A DNA stretch of 39,529 nucleotides from a virus: positions 1-39,529 of the IMG/VR virus record IMGVR_UViG_3300048587_001138; one strand, written 5' to 3'. Positions 1 to 6,805 of the stretch are shown piece after piece; the stretch's first letter is position 1; the number at the start of each line of letters is the position of its first letter. Both the position numbers and the translations under genes were made by a program. A model generated the notes under the pieces. It was not told the origin of the DNA. It made no database searches and was given only the letters and a program-made list of their open reading frames with translations.

Positions 1-1041
1 CGAGCGATGCACGAAGACGATCTTCTCCGCGGTGCAGCGCTGGCCGTTGAAGCCGAGCGAACCCTTCACGATGGCGGTCGCGGCGGCCTCGAGGTCGGCG
101 TCAGCCAGCACCACGGCGGCGTTCTTCGCTCCGAGCCCGAGGATCTTGTGCAGCGTGATGGGCGTCGGGTGCGCCCGCAGGATGGCGTTCGCAGCGCCCT
201 CGCTACCGATGAAGGCGAGCACGTGCACGACCCCGGTCGGGTTGCCGCTGACGTCCTGCTCCGTCGCCGACATCACCGCGGGGATGACGACGCGCCCATC
301 GCCAGGCAGGAGGCTCACGACGCCCTTCGGGAAGCAGTCGCGGAACGCCTCGAGCAGCACGAGGTTTGCCAGCACCCCGAAGCGCGGCGTCTTCGCGATG
401 ACGACGTTCCCCATCAGCAACGCGGGGATGACGGTCGTGAGGAACTCGTTCACCGGGTAGTTGAAGGGGGCGACGCACAGCACGACGCCCAGGGCCCGGC
501 GGTGCGTGCGCGCGAAGTGCTGCTTGCCCCCGGCGGTGCCGGTCTGCACGCCGAGGTCCTCCGCGCGCAGGCGCTCGAGCTCGACGAGGGTGTTGCGAAT
601 GTAATCGACGCTGCGGGTCACCTCGTCGCGCGCGGAGGGGCGGGCCTTGCCGATCTCCCACATCAGCAGCGTGGCGATCTCCTCGGTCTTCGCCTCGACG
701 GCGGCGGCGAAGCGCTTCACCGCGGCGATGCGCGCCTCGACGTGGGCCGACGGCCACTCCCCTTCCCCGTTGGCCCAGGCCCGCTGCGCGGCGGCGACGG
801 CGAGCCTCGCATCGTCCGCGGAGAGCTGCGCCTCGTGGCCGAGCAGCGTCGTCGAGAGCGTCGAGCCCTCGCGGACCGCGACCCGGGAGCGCACCTCGCG
901 GGTGGGACCGCCGAAGGCGCGGATCTCCCCGTCCACCAGCCAGCGGGCGCCGTGCGCGACCGGACCGACCCGGACCTCCGTGGGCACCGCACCGGCCTCG
1001 GGGAACAGCGGGATGAAGGCGTCGTCGTTCCAGGTGCTCAT
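1..1041 (-). CDS. gapN: NADP-dependent glyceraldehyde-3-phosphate dehydrogenase-like aldehyde dehydrogenase, partial
   Basis: Host gene, cut by the left edge of the window, so only the first 347 residues are present. The reading frame is open from the ATG at 1041 to base 1. It has aldehyde dehydrogenase superfamily signatures: APFNYPVNEF (Rossmann-side motif), FIGSEGAANAI, and near the window edge NGQRCTAEK with the catalytic Cys. The NGQRCTAEK context is typical of non-phosphorylating GapN, which oxidises glyceraldehyde-3-phosphate directly to 3-phosphoglycerate with NADP. Another aldehyde dehydrogenase subfamily cannot be excluded without the C-terminus. The start at 1041 follows an AAGG; an in-frame ATG at 1059 is the alternative. 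The start lies only about 52 bp from attL. Confidence 0.88.
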   Translation of the reverse strand, partial: MSTWNDDAFIPLFPEAGAVPTEVRVGPVAHGARWLVDGEIRAFGGPTREVRSRVAVREGSTLSTTLLGHEAQLSADDARLAVAAAQRAWANGEGEWPSAHVEARIAAVKRFAAAVEAKTEEIATLLMWEIGKARPSARDEVTRSVDYIRNTLVELERLRAEDLGVQTGTAGGKQHFARTHRRALGVVLCVAPFNYPVNEFLTTVIPALLMGNVVIAKTPRFGVLANLVLLEAFRDCFPKGVVSLLPGDGRVVIPAVMSATEQDVSGNPTGVVHVLAFIGSEGAANAILRAHPTPITLHKILGLGAKNAAVVLADADLEAAATAIVKGSLGFNGQRCTAEKIVFVHRS

Positions 1042-1093
1042 GGGCGCGAACCTTGCCATGGCGGCGAGCCGGTCGCGCGCCGGCAGGAATGGA

Positions 1094-1115
1094 GTGGCCC
1101 TCCCCGGACTCGAAC
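1094..1115. other. attL core
   Basis: This 22-bp segment (begins GTGGCCCTCCCC, ends GACTCGAAC) is identical to 39494-39515; identity stops on both sides. On the minus strand it reads as TTCGAGT T-loop, 3' T-stem and acceptor 3' strand of a tRNA. The 5' T-stem partner here (CCTTG, 1119-1115 on the minus strand) does not pair with CCGGG, so this copy is a displaced 3' remnant and not a working tRNA. Confidence 0.9.
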
Positions 1116-1235
1116 AAGGGAAACAGGGCGCCGTTGATGGCGATTCGGGCGCGACTGCGGCATCGGTCCCGAGTGAAAACGAGGGTGAAGGTGGGGGCGA
1201 ACCTCCGATAACCGGCGTCGCCGCGCTGGCGCGTG

Positions 1236-1250
1236 GTACCAAAGTACCAA
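1236..1250 (-). promoter_or_regulatory. Left-arm integrase-binding sites (putative)
   Basis: Two GTACCAA heptamers start at 1236 and 1244, about 120 bp inside attL. Their complement TTGGTAC occurs twice on the plus strand near attR (39437, 39449). Paired heptamers on both arms in opposite orientation are the usual layout of tyrosine-integrase arm-type sites. They lie within the displaced int coding segment. Binding is inferred. Confidence 0.5.
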
Positions 1251-1365
1251 GCCCGGGGAGCGCGACCGTCGTGCGGTCGTTGATCGCCCTGGCTCTCGAG
1301 GCCGGCGTCGACGCCGACCACCCGAAGCTGGCCGCGGCCCGCGCCTGGCTCAAAGGGGGCGCCCG

Positions 1366-2496
1366 ATGAGTGCCCTCAAGGCGCCGTTCCCGTGGTTCGG
1401 CGGCAAGAGCCGGGTCGCGCACCTGGTGTGGAACGCCTTCGGTGACGTGCCGAACTACGTCGAGCCCTTCGCGGGAAGTCTGGCGGTCCTGCTCGGCAGG
1501 CCGAGCTCGCCGCGCATCGAGACGGTCAACGACCTCGACTGCTACCTCGCGAACTTCTGGCGTGCCACGCAGCTCGCGCCCGACGAGGTCGCGCGGTGGG
1601 CCGACTGGCCGGTCAACGAGATCGACCTGCACGCCCGTCACCGCTGGCTCGTGGCCCAGGCCGAGTTCCGCGAGCGCATGCGGGGCGACCCCGAGTTCTA
1701 CGACGCCAAGGTCGCGGGATGGTGGGTCTGGGGAATCTGCCAGTGGATCGGCGGGGGCTGGTGCGCGGAGTCGAACTGGAACCCCGAGGTGCGCCGGCCC
1801 GCAGGCGACAAGACCGCGGAGCAGCGGCGGGGCGACCGAACGGCCGCCGAGAACCGGCGCCCTCAGCTCCACAACTCAACCGGGGTCCACAAGCGCGACA
1901 CCCGGGGCGTCTCAGCCAACTGGGGCAAGCGCCCGTCGCTCGGCAAGGGTGCCCGAGGGGTTCAGCGGGCGCCGAGCAACCAGATGCCGATGCTGAGCGG
2001 TGACGCCGGCGCGTCGGGGCTCGGCGGGCACGCGAGCGCCAAGAGCGCCAAGAGCGCCAGCACCGTGTACGACTGGATGCAGCACCTCTCCGACCGCCTG
2101 CGTCGGGTGCGCGTGTGCTGTGGGGACTGGACCCGGGTGCTCGGGCGCTCGAGCACCGAGCTCATCGGCGTGACGGGCGTCTTCCTGGACCCGCCCTACC
2201 TCGCCGACTTTCGCGACCCCTCGCTCTACGGCACCGAGAGCGGCGACGTCGCGCACGCCGTTCGCGAGTGGGCCATCAAGAACGGGAAGAACAAGAAGCT
2301 GCGCATCGCCCTGTGCGGCTACGAGGGCGAGCACGAGATGCCCGGCGACTGGCAGTGCGTCGCGTGGAAGGCGGCCGGTGGCTATGCCGCGGCGGCCGGG
2401 AACACCGAGAACAGCGCGAAGGAGCGCATCTGGTTCAGCCCTCACTGCGCGCGCGCTGAAGACCAGGCCAGCCTCTTCGATCGGAGGATCGCGTGA
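1366..2496 (+). CDS. D12-class (Dam-like) N6-adenine DNA methyltransferase
   Basis: A 376-residue protein with the order of a D12-class adenine methyltransferase: motif X-like PWFGGKS at residues 9-15, SAM-binding motif I EPFAGS at 33-38, and catalytic motif IV DPPY at 275-278. Between motifs I and IV is a long hydrophilic insert (about residues 145-220, rich in Arg, Gly and Lys) that is probably disordered or a recognition insert. It should transfer a methyl group from SAM to adenine N6 in phage DNA, most likely protecting it from host restriction; the target site is unknown. The ATG overlaps the stop of the displaced int 3' end, so on the circular genome it is the gene directly after int. 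Confidence 0.92.
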   Translation: MSALKAPFPWFGGKSRVAHLVWNAFGDVPNYVEPFAGSLAVLLGRPSSPRIETVNDLDCYLANFWRATQLAPDEVARWADWPVNEIDLHARHRWLVAQAEFRERMRGDPEFYDAKVAGWWVWGICQWIGGGWCAESNWNPEVRRPAGDKTAEQRRGDRTAAENRRPQLHNSTGVHKRDTRGVSANWGKRPSLGKGARGVQRAPSNQMPMLSGDAGASGLGGHASAKSAKSASTVYDWMQHLSDRLRRVRVCCGDWTRVLGRSSTELIGVTGVFLDPPYLADFRDPSLYGTESGDVAHAVREWAIKNGKNKKLRIALCGYEGEHEMPGDWQCVAWKAAGGYAAAAGNTENSAKERIWFSPHCARAEDQASLFDRRIA

Positions 2497-2723
2497 ACGC
2501 CTTCGATCTGATGAAGGCGGCCACCAGCGACGTGGTCCGCCTCCGGAACCACCTCGCGCGGTGCCGTGAGCACGCCCGCGCCCTAGGCTTCGATGAGCGC
2601 TTGCTTCGCGAGGTCCAGGCCGCGCACGCGCTCGAGCTCAGCCTCCGGGTGCTCGCCGAGCAGCTCGGCATGGCCGAAGCCCGCCGCCGCGTCGCAGCTC
2701 GCCGGCAGGGGCGTGCGGCGTGA
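2493..2723 (+). CDS. Small hypothetical early protein
   Basis: A 76-residue, mostly helical, Arg- and Ala-rich protein, not recognised. The GTG start overlaps the methyltransferase stop (GTGA), and its own stop overlaps the next start. The sequence predicts two or three amphipathic helices and no Cys clusters. The coupling and position in the early operon support expression; function unknown. Confidence 0.65.
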   Translation: MNAFDLMKAATSDVVRLRNHLARCREHARALGFDERLLREVQAAHALELSLRVLAEQLGMAEARRRVAARRQGRAA

Positions 2724-3094
2724 GCGCCATCCTCAAGCAGGTCGAGCAGCGCATGGCCGAGCTCGACGAGCAGTTCGGCCGCCGCCGGCGCCCGCTGGCG
2801 CCCCCCTCCCCCTACCCTCGCGACAACCGCCTCCGCCGCGACGTGTTCGCGCAGCTCGGACTGCCCGACGCCATCGCGGCGCGCGTGGCTAGCAAGAAAG
2901 CCTTCGCCGCTGGCCGGGGCTCCTACGCCTCGCTGCTCGTCTGCCGCACCTCGGCCGTCGTCGAGGCCTTCTGCTTCGAGGGCGTGCCGGGCATCCGCGC
3001 CGCCCTCGTCGACCTCGCCGCCTTCGCGCTGGTCCTTGCCGACTGCGTCGACGCCCTCTCCACCCCCACCACGAAGCCCAGGAGCACCGAATGA
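2720..3094 (+). CDS. Hypothetical early protein
   Basis: A 124-residue protein of unknown function. The N-terminal third is charged and Pro/Arg-rich; the C-terminal half is hydrophobic and helical (VDLAAFALVLADCVDAL) but too polar to be a clear membrane segment. The GTG start at 2720 overlaps the previous stop, and the stop overlaps a short ORF at 3091. It lies just upstream of the replication initiator. Confidence 0.65.
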   Translation: MSAILKQVEQRMAELDEQFGRRRRPLAPPSPYPRDNRLRRDVFAQLGLPDAIAARVASKKAFAAGRGSYASLLVCRTSAVVEAFCFEGVPGIRAALVDLAAFALVLADCVDALSTPTTKPRSTE

Positions 3095-3144
3095 AGACCC
3101 GCCCGCACTCCGAGATCGCCATCCAGAACGCAAAGGGGCTGTGA
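3091..3144 (+). CDS. Possible 17-residue coupling ORF
   Basis: The ATG at 3091 overlaps the previous stop (ATGA). It encodes MKTRPHSEIAIQNAKGL, and its TGA overlaps the ATG of the replication initiator (TGATG). The double overlap would carry ribosomes from one gene to the next, so it may serve coupling rather than make a useful peptide. Only the overlaps support it. Confidence 0.35.
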   Translation: MKTRPHSEIAIQNAKGL

Positions 3145-3959
3145 TGAGCGCGAAGTGGATTCGGGTCGAGACGGACTTCGTCGATCACCCCAAGGTACTT
3201 CGTCTCGCGGTCGCTCTCGGCGGAACCGAGGCCGAGGCAGGCTGGTACGTCCTGCGCGCCTGGAGCTGGCTGTCCCGATTCTGTCCCACGGGACAGCTTC
3301 GGGACACAGACCGGGACGCGCTCGAAAGCGCGTGTCGTTGGCGGGGCGCGCCGGGCGAACTGCTCGCGGCGATGGTGTGCTCGGAGTGGCTCGAGACGTG
3401 GGACATCGACGGGACGCGCGCAGGCTGGGCCGCACACGACTGGCCTGAGCACCAAGGCAAGGTCGCCGACAAGGCCGCGAAAGAACGAGACCGCAAGCGC
3501 GCCTACCGGGAGAAGAAGCGCGCCGCCACGGCGGCCACTGTCACGCGGGACACTGGCGGGACAAATGGCGGGACAAATGCGGGACGTCCGGCCCAACGTG
3601 ACGTAACGGGACGTGACGTGACGGGACGTGACGTGTCGTCTTCTTACGAAGACGACGGGCCTGCGGCGCCGCCGTCGCCGGCGGTTGGGTTCTACGAACG
3701 CTTCCAGGCGACCCGACAGGGCCTCGGCTGGGCTCACGAGGAGCCGCCCACGAGGGCCGAGCTCGAGGAGTTCTTCTCGGGGGTCGCCGAGCAGCTCGAC
3801 GACACGCTCGAGGGCGCGAAGGCGGCGCTCGAGGTCGCCTGCCGCGGGTACGCGAAGGACCCGTACTGGCTGCAGCGGGCCCTGCCCTGGGCGGGGTTCG
3901 CGAAGCAGTGGCGGCGCTACGTGCGGTCCGGCCTGGGCGACTCGGAGGCCGTGGCATGA
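3144..3959 (+). CDS. Phage replication initiator / replisome organiser
   Basis: A 271-residue protein. Residues 1-115 resemble the winged-helix N-terminus of phage replisome organisers: WIRVETDFVDHPKVLRLA, GWYVLRAWSWL, and W-x-x-H-D-W-P-E-H-Q before a basic K/R-rich stretch. A low-complexity linker (about 130-170) is encoded by the tandem DNA repeats at 3543-3640, and a C-terminal helical domain follows (about 175-271). It should bind the origin and recruit host helicase; no phage helicase gene is present. Having the iterons inside the initiator gene parallels lambda O. It is coupled to the RusA-like gene downstream. Confidence 0.78.
   Translation: MSAKWIRVETDFVDHPKVLRLAVALGGTEAEAGWYVLRAWSWLSRFCPTGQLRDTDRDALESACRWRGAPGELLAAMVCSEWLETWDIDGTRAGWAAHDWPEHQGKVADKAAKERDRKRAYREKKRAATAATVTRDTGGTNGGTNAGRPAQRDVTGRDVTGRDVSSSYEDDGPAAPPSPAVGFYERFQATRQGLGWAHEEPPTRAELEEFFSGVAEQLDDTLEGAKAALEVACRGYAKDPYWLQRALPWAGFAKQWRRYVRSGLGDSEAVA
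3543..3640 (+). repeat. Iteron-like tandem repeats, putative replication origin
   Basis: Two adjacent repeat families lie in frame in the initiator gene. A 12-bp unit GGCGGGACAAAT is perfect at 3555-3566 and 3567-3578, with degenerate units on each side (ACGCGGGACACT at 3543; GCGGGACGTCC at 3579). A 15-bp unit ACGTGACGTRACGGG follows at 3596-3610, 3611-3625 and, partly, 3626-3640. The motif GGGAC also recurs earlier in the gene (near 3292, 3301, 3312, 3403 and 3413). This arrangement is typical of initiator-binding iterons; origin function is inferred. Confidence 0.62.
3635..3656. repeat. Perfect inverted repeat next to the iterons
   Basis: GTCGTCTTC (3635-3643) and GAAGACGAC (3648-3656) form a 9-bp perfect stem around the loop TTAC, directly after the last 15-bp repeat. 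It could be part of the putative origin (initiator site or extruded hairpin). It lies in coding sequence and has no U-tract, so it is not a normal terminator. Confidence 0.5.
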
Positions 3960-4495
3960 AGCTCACGCCCTTCCTCGAGCGGCGGGCCCGCGCCATCGCG
4001 ATCATCGCCGCGGCCGACGCGCCCCTGCGCGCGCGGACCTTCCCGGGCGTGCGCATCAAGGGCACGACCAACGGCTCCCAGGGCGTCACGCTCGACGGCC
4101 GCCGCTTACGCCGCGACCAGCAGCGGGGCCTGCGCTCGCTCGGCAACAGCGCCGCGCGGGCCCTGGGCCTCAAGGAGCTGGTCGCCATCCGGCCGATGGT
4201 GGTGCGCATCGTGCGCGTGGCGCCCAACCGCCTCGACGGTGACAACCTCGAGGCCGCGCTCAAGCGAGTGCGCGACGGGGTCGCGAAGGCCATCGGCGTC
4301 GACGATCGCTCGCCGGTGGTCGAGTACGTGGCCGACGACGAGCGCGGGGCCGTGCGCGAGTACGCCGTGCGCTTCGAGGTCTACCCGCAGGCCTACTCGC
4401 AGGCCGAGCTCTGCACCGCCGTGCGCGAGTCCCTTCCTGCCGAGGCGCCTCGCGCGCCCCGGCTCTCCCCCAACGTCGTGCAGGCCTCGAGGTGA
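3956..4495 (+). CDS. RusA-like Holliday junction resolvase
   Basis: A 179-residue protein whose central part matches the RusA pattern: RLDGDNLEAALKRVRDGVAKAIGVDD. The acidic pairs D94/D96 and D116/D117 correspond in spacing to the metal-binding Asp residues of RusA, a dimeric nuclease that cuts four-way junctions. The protein is longer than RusA (about 120 residues), with an N-terminal extension and a C-terminal tail. The ATG overlaps the initiator stop. Position in the replication block fits recombination or branch resolution before packaging. Activity is inferred from motif and context. Confidence 0.68.
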   Translation: MKLTPFLERRARAIAIIAAADAPLRARTFPGVRIKGTTNGSQGVTLDGRRLRRDQQRGLRSLGNSAARALGLKELVAIRPMVVRIVRVAPNRLDGDNLEAALKRVRDGVAKAIGVDDRSPVVEYVADDERGAVREYAVRFEVYPQAYSQAELCTAVRESLPAEAPRAPRLSPNVVQASR

Positions 4496-5625
4496 TCCCC
4501 GTGCAGCTCCAGCCGCACCCCGCAGCCACGCTGTTCCCGATGATGAGCGACGCCGAGCTCGACGACCTGGCGGCCGACATCAGGGCCCATGGCCAGCACC
4601 GCCCCATCATCGTGTGGGAGGGCTCGATCCTCGACGGCCGGAACCGCTTCGAGGCCTGCAAGCGCGCGGGGGTCACGCCCCAGCTCCTGCCCTGGCGCCC
4701 CGGTACCCCGAACGAGTCCCCGACGCAGTGGGTGCTCTCGGAGAACCTGCACCGGCGGCACCTCAGCGTCGACCAGCGGGCGCTCATCGCGCTCGAGGCG
4801 CAGGCGATGTTCCAGGCCGAGGCGAAGGCCCGGCAGCGTGCCGCCGGCGGTGACCGGCGACAGGCGAAGGAGGAGCCCGAGCGGTTACCGCCCCGGGGCG
4901 GTAAGCGGTCCCCCACCTCGGCTGCCCAGGCTGCGACGGCCGCGGGGGTGAGCGCGCGCAGCGTGGAGCGAGCTCGGCGCGTGCAGCTGGCGAAGCCGGA
5001 GATCCTCGAGCAGGTCCGCAAGGGGGAGCTCACCCTGAAGCAGGCCGAGAAGGTGGTCGCCAAGGGGGAGCGCCTCCGGGAGGTGCTCGAGTACCAGCCG
5101 CCCACGGGGAAGTACTCCGTGATCGTCGCGGACCCGCCCTGGCGCTACGACGACACGCTCGATGGCAGCGACCTCGCCCGCGGTGGCCTCGACTACCCGA
5201 CGATGAGCGTCGAGGAGATCTGCGCCATGCGCGTGGGCGAGAACCTCGCCACGAAGGACTGCGCGCTCTGGCTGTGGACCACCAACGCCTTCCTGCTCGA
5301 CGGGTCGGCCGCCCGGGTGGTGCGCGAGTGGGGCTTCGAGGCCAAGGCCCTGCTCACCTGGCGGAAGGACCGCATGGGGGCCGGGCGCTACCTGCGCAAC
5401 CAGACCGAGCACGCGATCCTCGCCATCAAGGGCCGCCCGGTGGTCGCCGGCGAGAGCGTGCCCACGGTCTTCGACGCGCCCCGGCGGGGCCACAGCGTGA
5501 AGCCCGAGGAGGCCTTCACGCTGTTCGAGAAGGTGACGCCGGCAGCTGCCTCGGCCCGGCTCGAGCTCTTCGCGCGCAAGCCGCGGAAGGGCTGGCTGGC
5601 GTCGGGCTCGGAGGTGCGGCGGTGA
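4492..5625 (+). CDS. ParB/Srx nuclease-like domain fused to MT-A70 adenine methyltransferase
   Basis: A 377-residue two-domain protein. Residues 1-110 are a ParB N-terminal-like domain with LDGRNRFEA at 48-56 and ENLHRRHLS near 94-102. A helical ParB-like middle (AAGVSARSVERARRV) follows. From about 205 there is an MT-A70 methyltransferase domain with catalytic DPPW at 214-217 and an RNQTEHAILAIKGRP block near 303-317. It should methylate adenine N6; the ParB-like part probably binds DNA. The linker between the domains (residues 132-141) is encoded by a 28-bp palindromic repeat also found upstream of xis. This is the second adenine methyltransferase of the prophage. Confidence 0.87.
   Translation: MIPVQLQPHPAATLFPMMSDAELDDLAADIRAHGQHRPIIVWEGSILDGRNRFEACKRAGVTPQLLPWRPGTPNESPTQWVLSENLHRRHLSVDQRALIALEAQAMFQAEAKARQRAAGGDRRQAKEEPERLPPRGGKRSPTSAAQAATAAGVSARSVERARRVQLAKPEILEQVRKGELTLKQAEKVVAKGERLREVLEYQPPTGKYSVIVADPPWRYDDTLDGSDLARGGLDYPTMSVEEICAMRVGENLATKDCALWLWTTNAFLLDGSAARVVREWGFEAKALLTWRKDRMGAGRYLRNQTEHAILAIKGRPVVAGESVPTVFDAPRRGHSVKPEEAFTLFEKVTPAAASARLELFARKPRKGWLASGSEVRR
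4885..4912 (-). repeat. 28-bp palindromic repeat, copy A
   Basis: Inverted relative to, and identical over 28 bp with, 37847-37874. The core is TTACCGCCCC-GGGGCGGTAA, flanked here on the right by GCGGTCCC. It sits in frame in the interdomain linker of the ParB/MT-A70 gene, encoding R-L-P-P-R-G-G-K-R-S. It may be a small mobile palindromic element or a protein-binding site. Confidence 0.75.
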
Positions 5626-5936
5626 ACGTCGAGCGACACGACCGGGCCCGCTTCGCCGCGGAACTCCGGAGGAAGGGGACGCTGCTCAGCGACGAGGCCA
5701 TCGCGGACGTGTGCGAGGCCTACCTCGAGCTGGTCGAGGACGGGACCATCACGCTCGAGCTGCACGAGCAGCTGCTCTCCACGTCGAGGAAGGAGGCGAG
5801 CGACGCTCGCAACGACGTGACCGAGCTGCTGCGGTACGTCGACGACGCGAAGATCGTCGCCCAGCGCCTCGGGCGAATTCAGGGCGAACCTCTCGACGAG
5901 TTCCTCAAGCGGCTTGAGGCGGAGGGCCTACCGTGA
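5622..5936 (+). CDS. Hypothetical protein, helical
   Basis: A 104-residue acidic helical protein, not recognised. The GTG start overlaps the ParB/MT-A70 stop and its stop overlaps the next GTG. It begins VNVERHDRARF; there are no Cys and no membrane segment. Predicted helices cover most of the chain (SDEAIADVCEAYLELVEDG; FLKRLEAEGLP). Confidence 0.65.
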   Translation: MNVERHDRARFAAELRRKGTLLSDEAIADVCEAYLELVEDGTITLELHEQLLSTSRKEASDARNDVTELLRYVDDAKIVAQRLGRIQGEPLDEFLKRLEAEGLP

Positions 5937-6334
5937 GCCAGGAGAAGCGGCAGCGCGCGGCCCAGCTCCGAGCCGAGGGGCTCACCCTCTCGGTGGTCGC
6001 CGAGCGTCTGGGCGTGCACCCCACCACCGTGCACAGGTACTCGACGTCGAGGCCGACAGCGCGCCCACGCGTGCGCAAGCAGAGCTCCGAGGTGTGCCGG
6101 GTCGAGGGGTGCGGGCGCGCGGTCGACGCGTCCGGGCTCTGCTCCACGCACCGGCGGCGCCGCCGGCTCAAGCTCGACATGGGCCTGCCGATCCGGCCCA
6201 TCCGCACCGAGGTCACCCTCACCGACCTGCTCGACGCTGCGTTCGACCTGTACGAGACCGAGGACGAGGTCGAGTACACGCGCAAGCGCCGCAGGTTCGC
6301 CGCGATGGTCAAGAGGTGGGCGACGTGCCAGTGA
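5933..6334 (+). CDS. Helix-turn-helix protein with zinc knuckle
   Basis: A 133-residue protein. Residues 5-38 form a clear HTH of the Hin/resolvase-recognition type (LTLSVVAERLGVHPTTVHRY). A zinc-binding cluster C55-x4-C60-x9-C70-x2-H73 follows, with a basic tail and a C-terminal helical region. The same CR-x2-GC ... G-x-C-x2-H pattern starts the next gene product. It is probably a DNA-binding protein. Its place just before the packaging genes would suit a late-gene regulator or a packaging factor, but no direct evidence separates these. Confidence 0.68.
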   Translation: MSQEKRQRAAQLRAEGLTLSVVAERLGVHPTTVHRYSTSRPTARPRVRKQSSEVCRVEGCGRAVDASGLCSTHRRRRRLKLDMGLPIRPIRTEVTLTDLLDAAFDLYETEDEVEYTRKRRRFAAMVKRWATCQ

Positions 6335-6690
6335 GCGCACCGCGCCCGTGCAGGGCGCCCGGCTGCAGCGCGCTGGTGAAGACCGGCGGCTACTGCCTGG
6401 CGCACGCCACGCGGGCCTCGGAGTCGCGCACGTACGGTGGCCGCGGCACCGCGCACCAGCGCGGCTACGACGCGCGATGGCGCCGAGCTCGCGCGGCGTA
6501 CCTGGCTGCGCACCCGCTCTGCGCCGAGTGCTCGAGGCAGGGTCGGGTTACGCCCGCGCGCGTGGTCGACCACGTGGTGCCCCACCGTGGTGACCAGGCG
6601 CTCTTCTGGGACGAAGCGAACTGGCAGCCGCTGTGCGACCACACGTCGCCATTCGACTGCCACGGCGCGAAGACCGGGCGAGGCCAGTGA
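6331..6690 (+). CDS. HNH endonuclease next to terminase
   Basis: A 119-residue HNH nuclease. An N-terminal zinc knuckle (C7, C12, C22, H25) precedes the HNH fold: C64-x2-C67, catalytic D80-H81, N97, and C102 paired with C110-H111 before K114. The second zinc pair is wider than the usual C-x2-C (C-x7-CH). In HK97-like cos phages an HNH protein encoded beside the terminase cooperates in cos cleavage and packaging; the position directly before terS fits. The GTG at 6331 overlaps the previous stop; GTG 6325 is an alternative. Confidence 0.85.
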   Translation: MSAPRPCRAPGCSALVKTGGYCLAHATRASESRTYGGRGTAHQRGYDARWRRARAAYLAAHPLCAECSRQGRVTPARVVDHVVPHRGDQALFWDEANWQPLCDHTSPFDCHGAKTGRGQ

Positions 6691-6805
6691 TGCGCGCCGG
6701 CGGGTGGGGTGGTCCAAAAGTCTGCCTACATGGACCTACTAGACCGACCGGGAAGTTCGGAGCGGTCCGGGCAGCAAAACCGCAGTGAAAGTGGAGGCGA
6801 TTCGC
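6691..6805. other. Non-coding gap before terminase; candidate cos / late control region
   Basis: About 115 bp break the otherwise overlapping operon between HNH nuclease and terS. It contains dyads GGTCCA (6711-6716) / TGGACC (6731-6736) and GACCG (6742-6746) / CGGTC (6763-6767). It is where a cos site or late promoter would be expected in a phage with HNH-TerS-TerL order. No convincing -35/-10 pair is seen. The role is inferred from position. Confidence 0.4.

Larger units (their letters stand above)
1094..1369 (+). pseudogene. int: Displaced 3' end of the integrase gene (attL side)
   Basis: The frame that int uses to enter the core at 39494 (VALPGLE) is the frame open here from 1094 to the TGA at 1367-1369: VALPGLE, then Q-G-K-Q-G, ending W-L-K-G-G-A-R. 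Joining 38258-39515 to 1116-1369, as on the circular phage, gives a 503-residue Int whose stop overlaps the next ATG by 4 nt (ATGA), the junction style of the rest of this operon. In the prophage the fragment is cut off from its start codon. A minor alternative is a separate 32-residue gene from the GTG at 1271, which has GGGGAG 10 nt upstream. Confidence 0.78.

Noticed and set aside
203-1321. A long minus-strand frame overlapping gapN
   Set aside because: It is in a different frame from the well-conserved aldehyde dehydrogenase and translates to Arg/Pro/Ala low-complexity sequence.
1271-1369. Independent 32-residue gene before the methyltransferase
   Set aside because: Possible, but its frame is the exact continuation of int across the att core, which explains the overlap at 1366 better.
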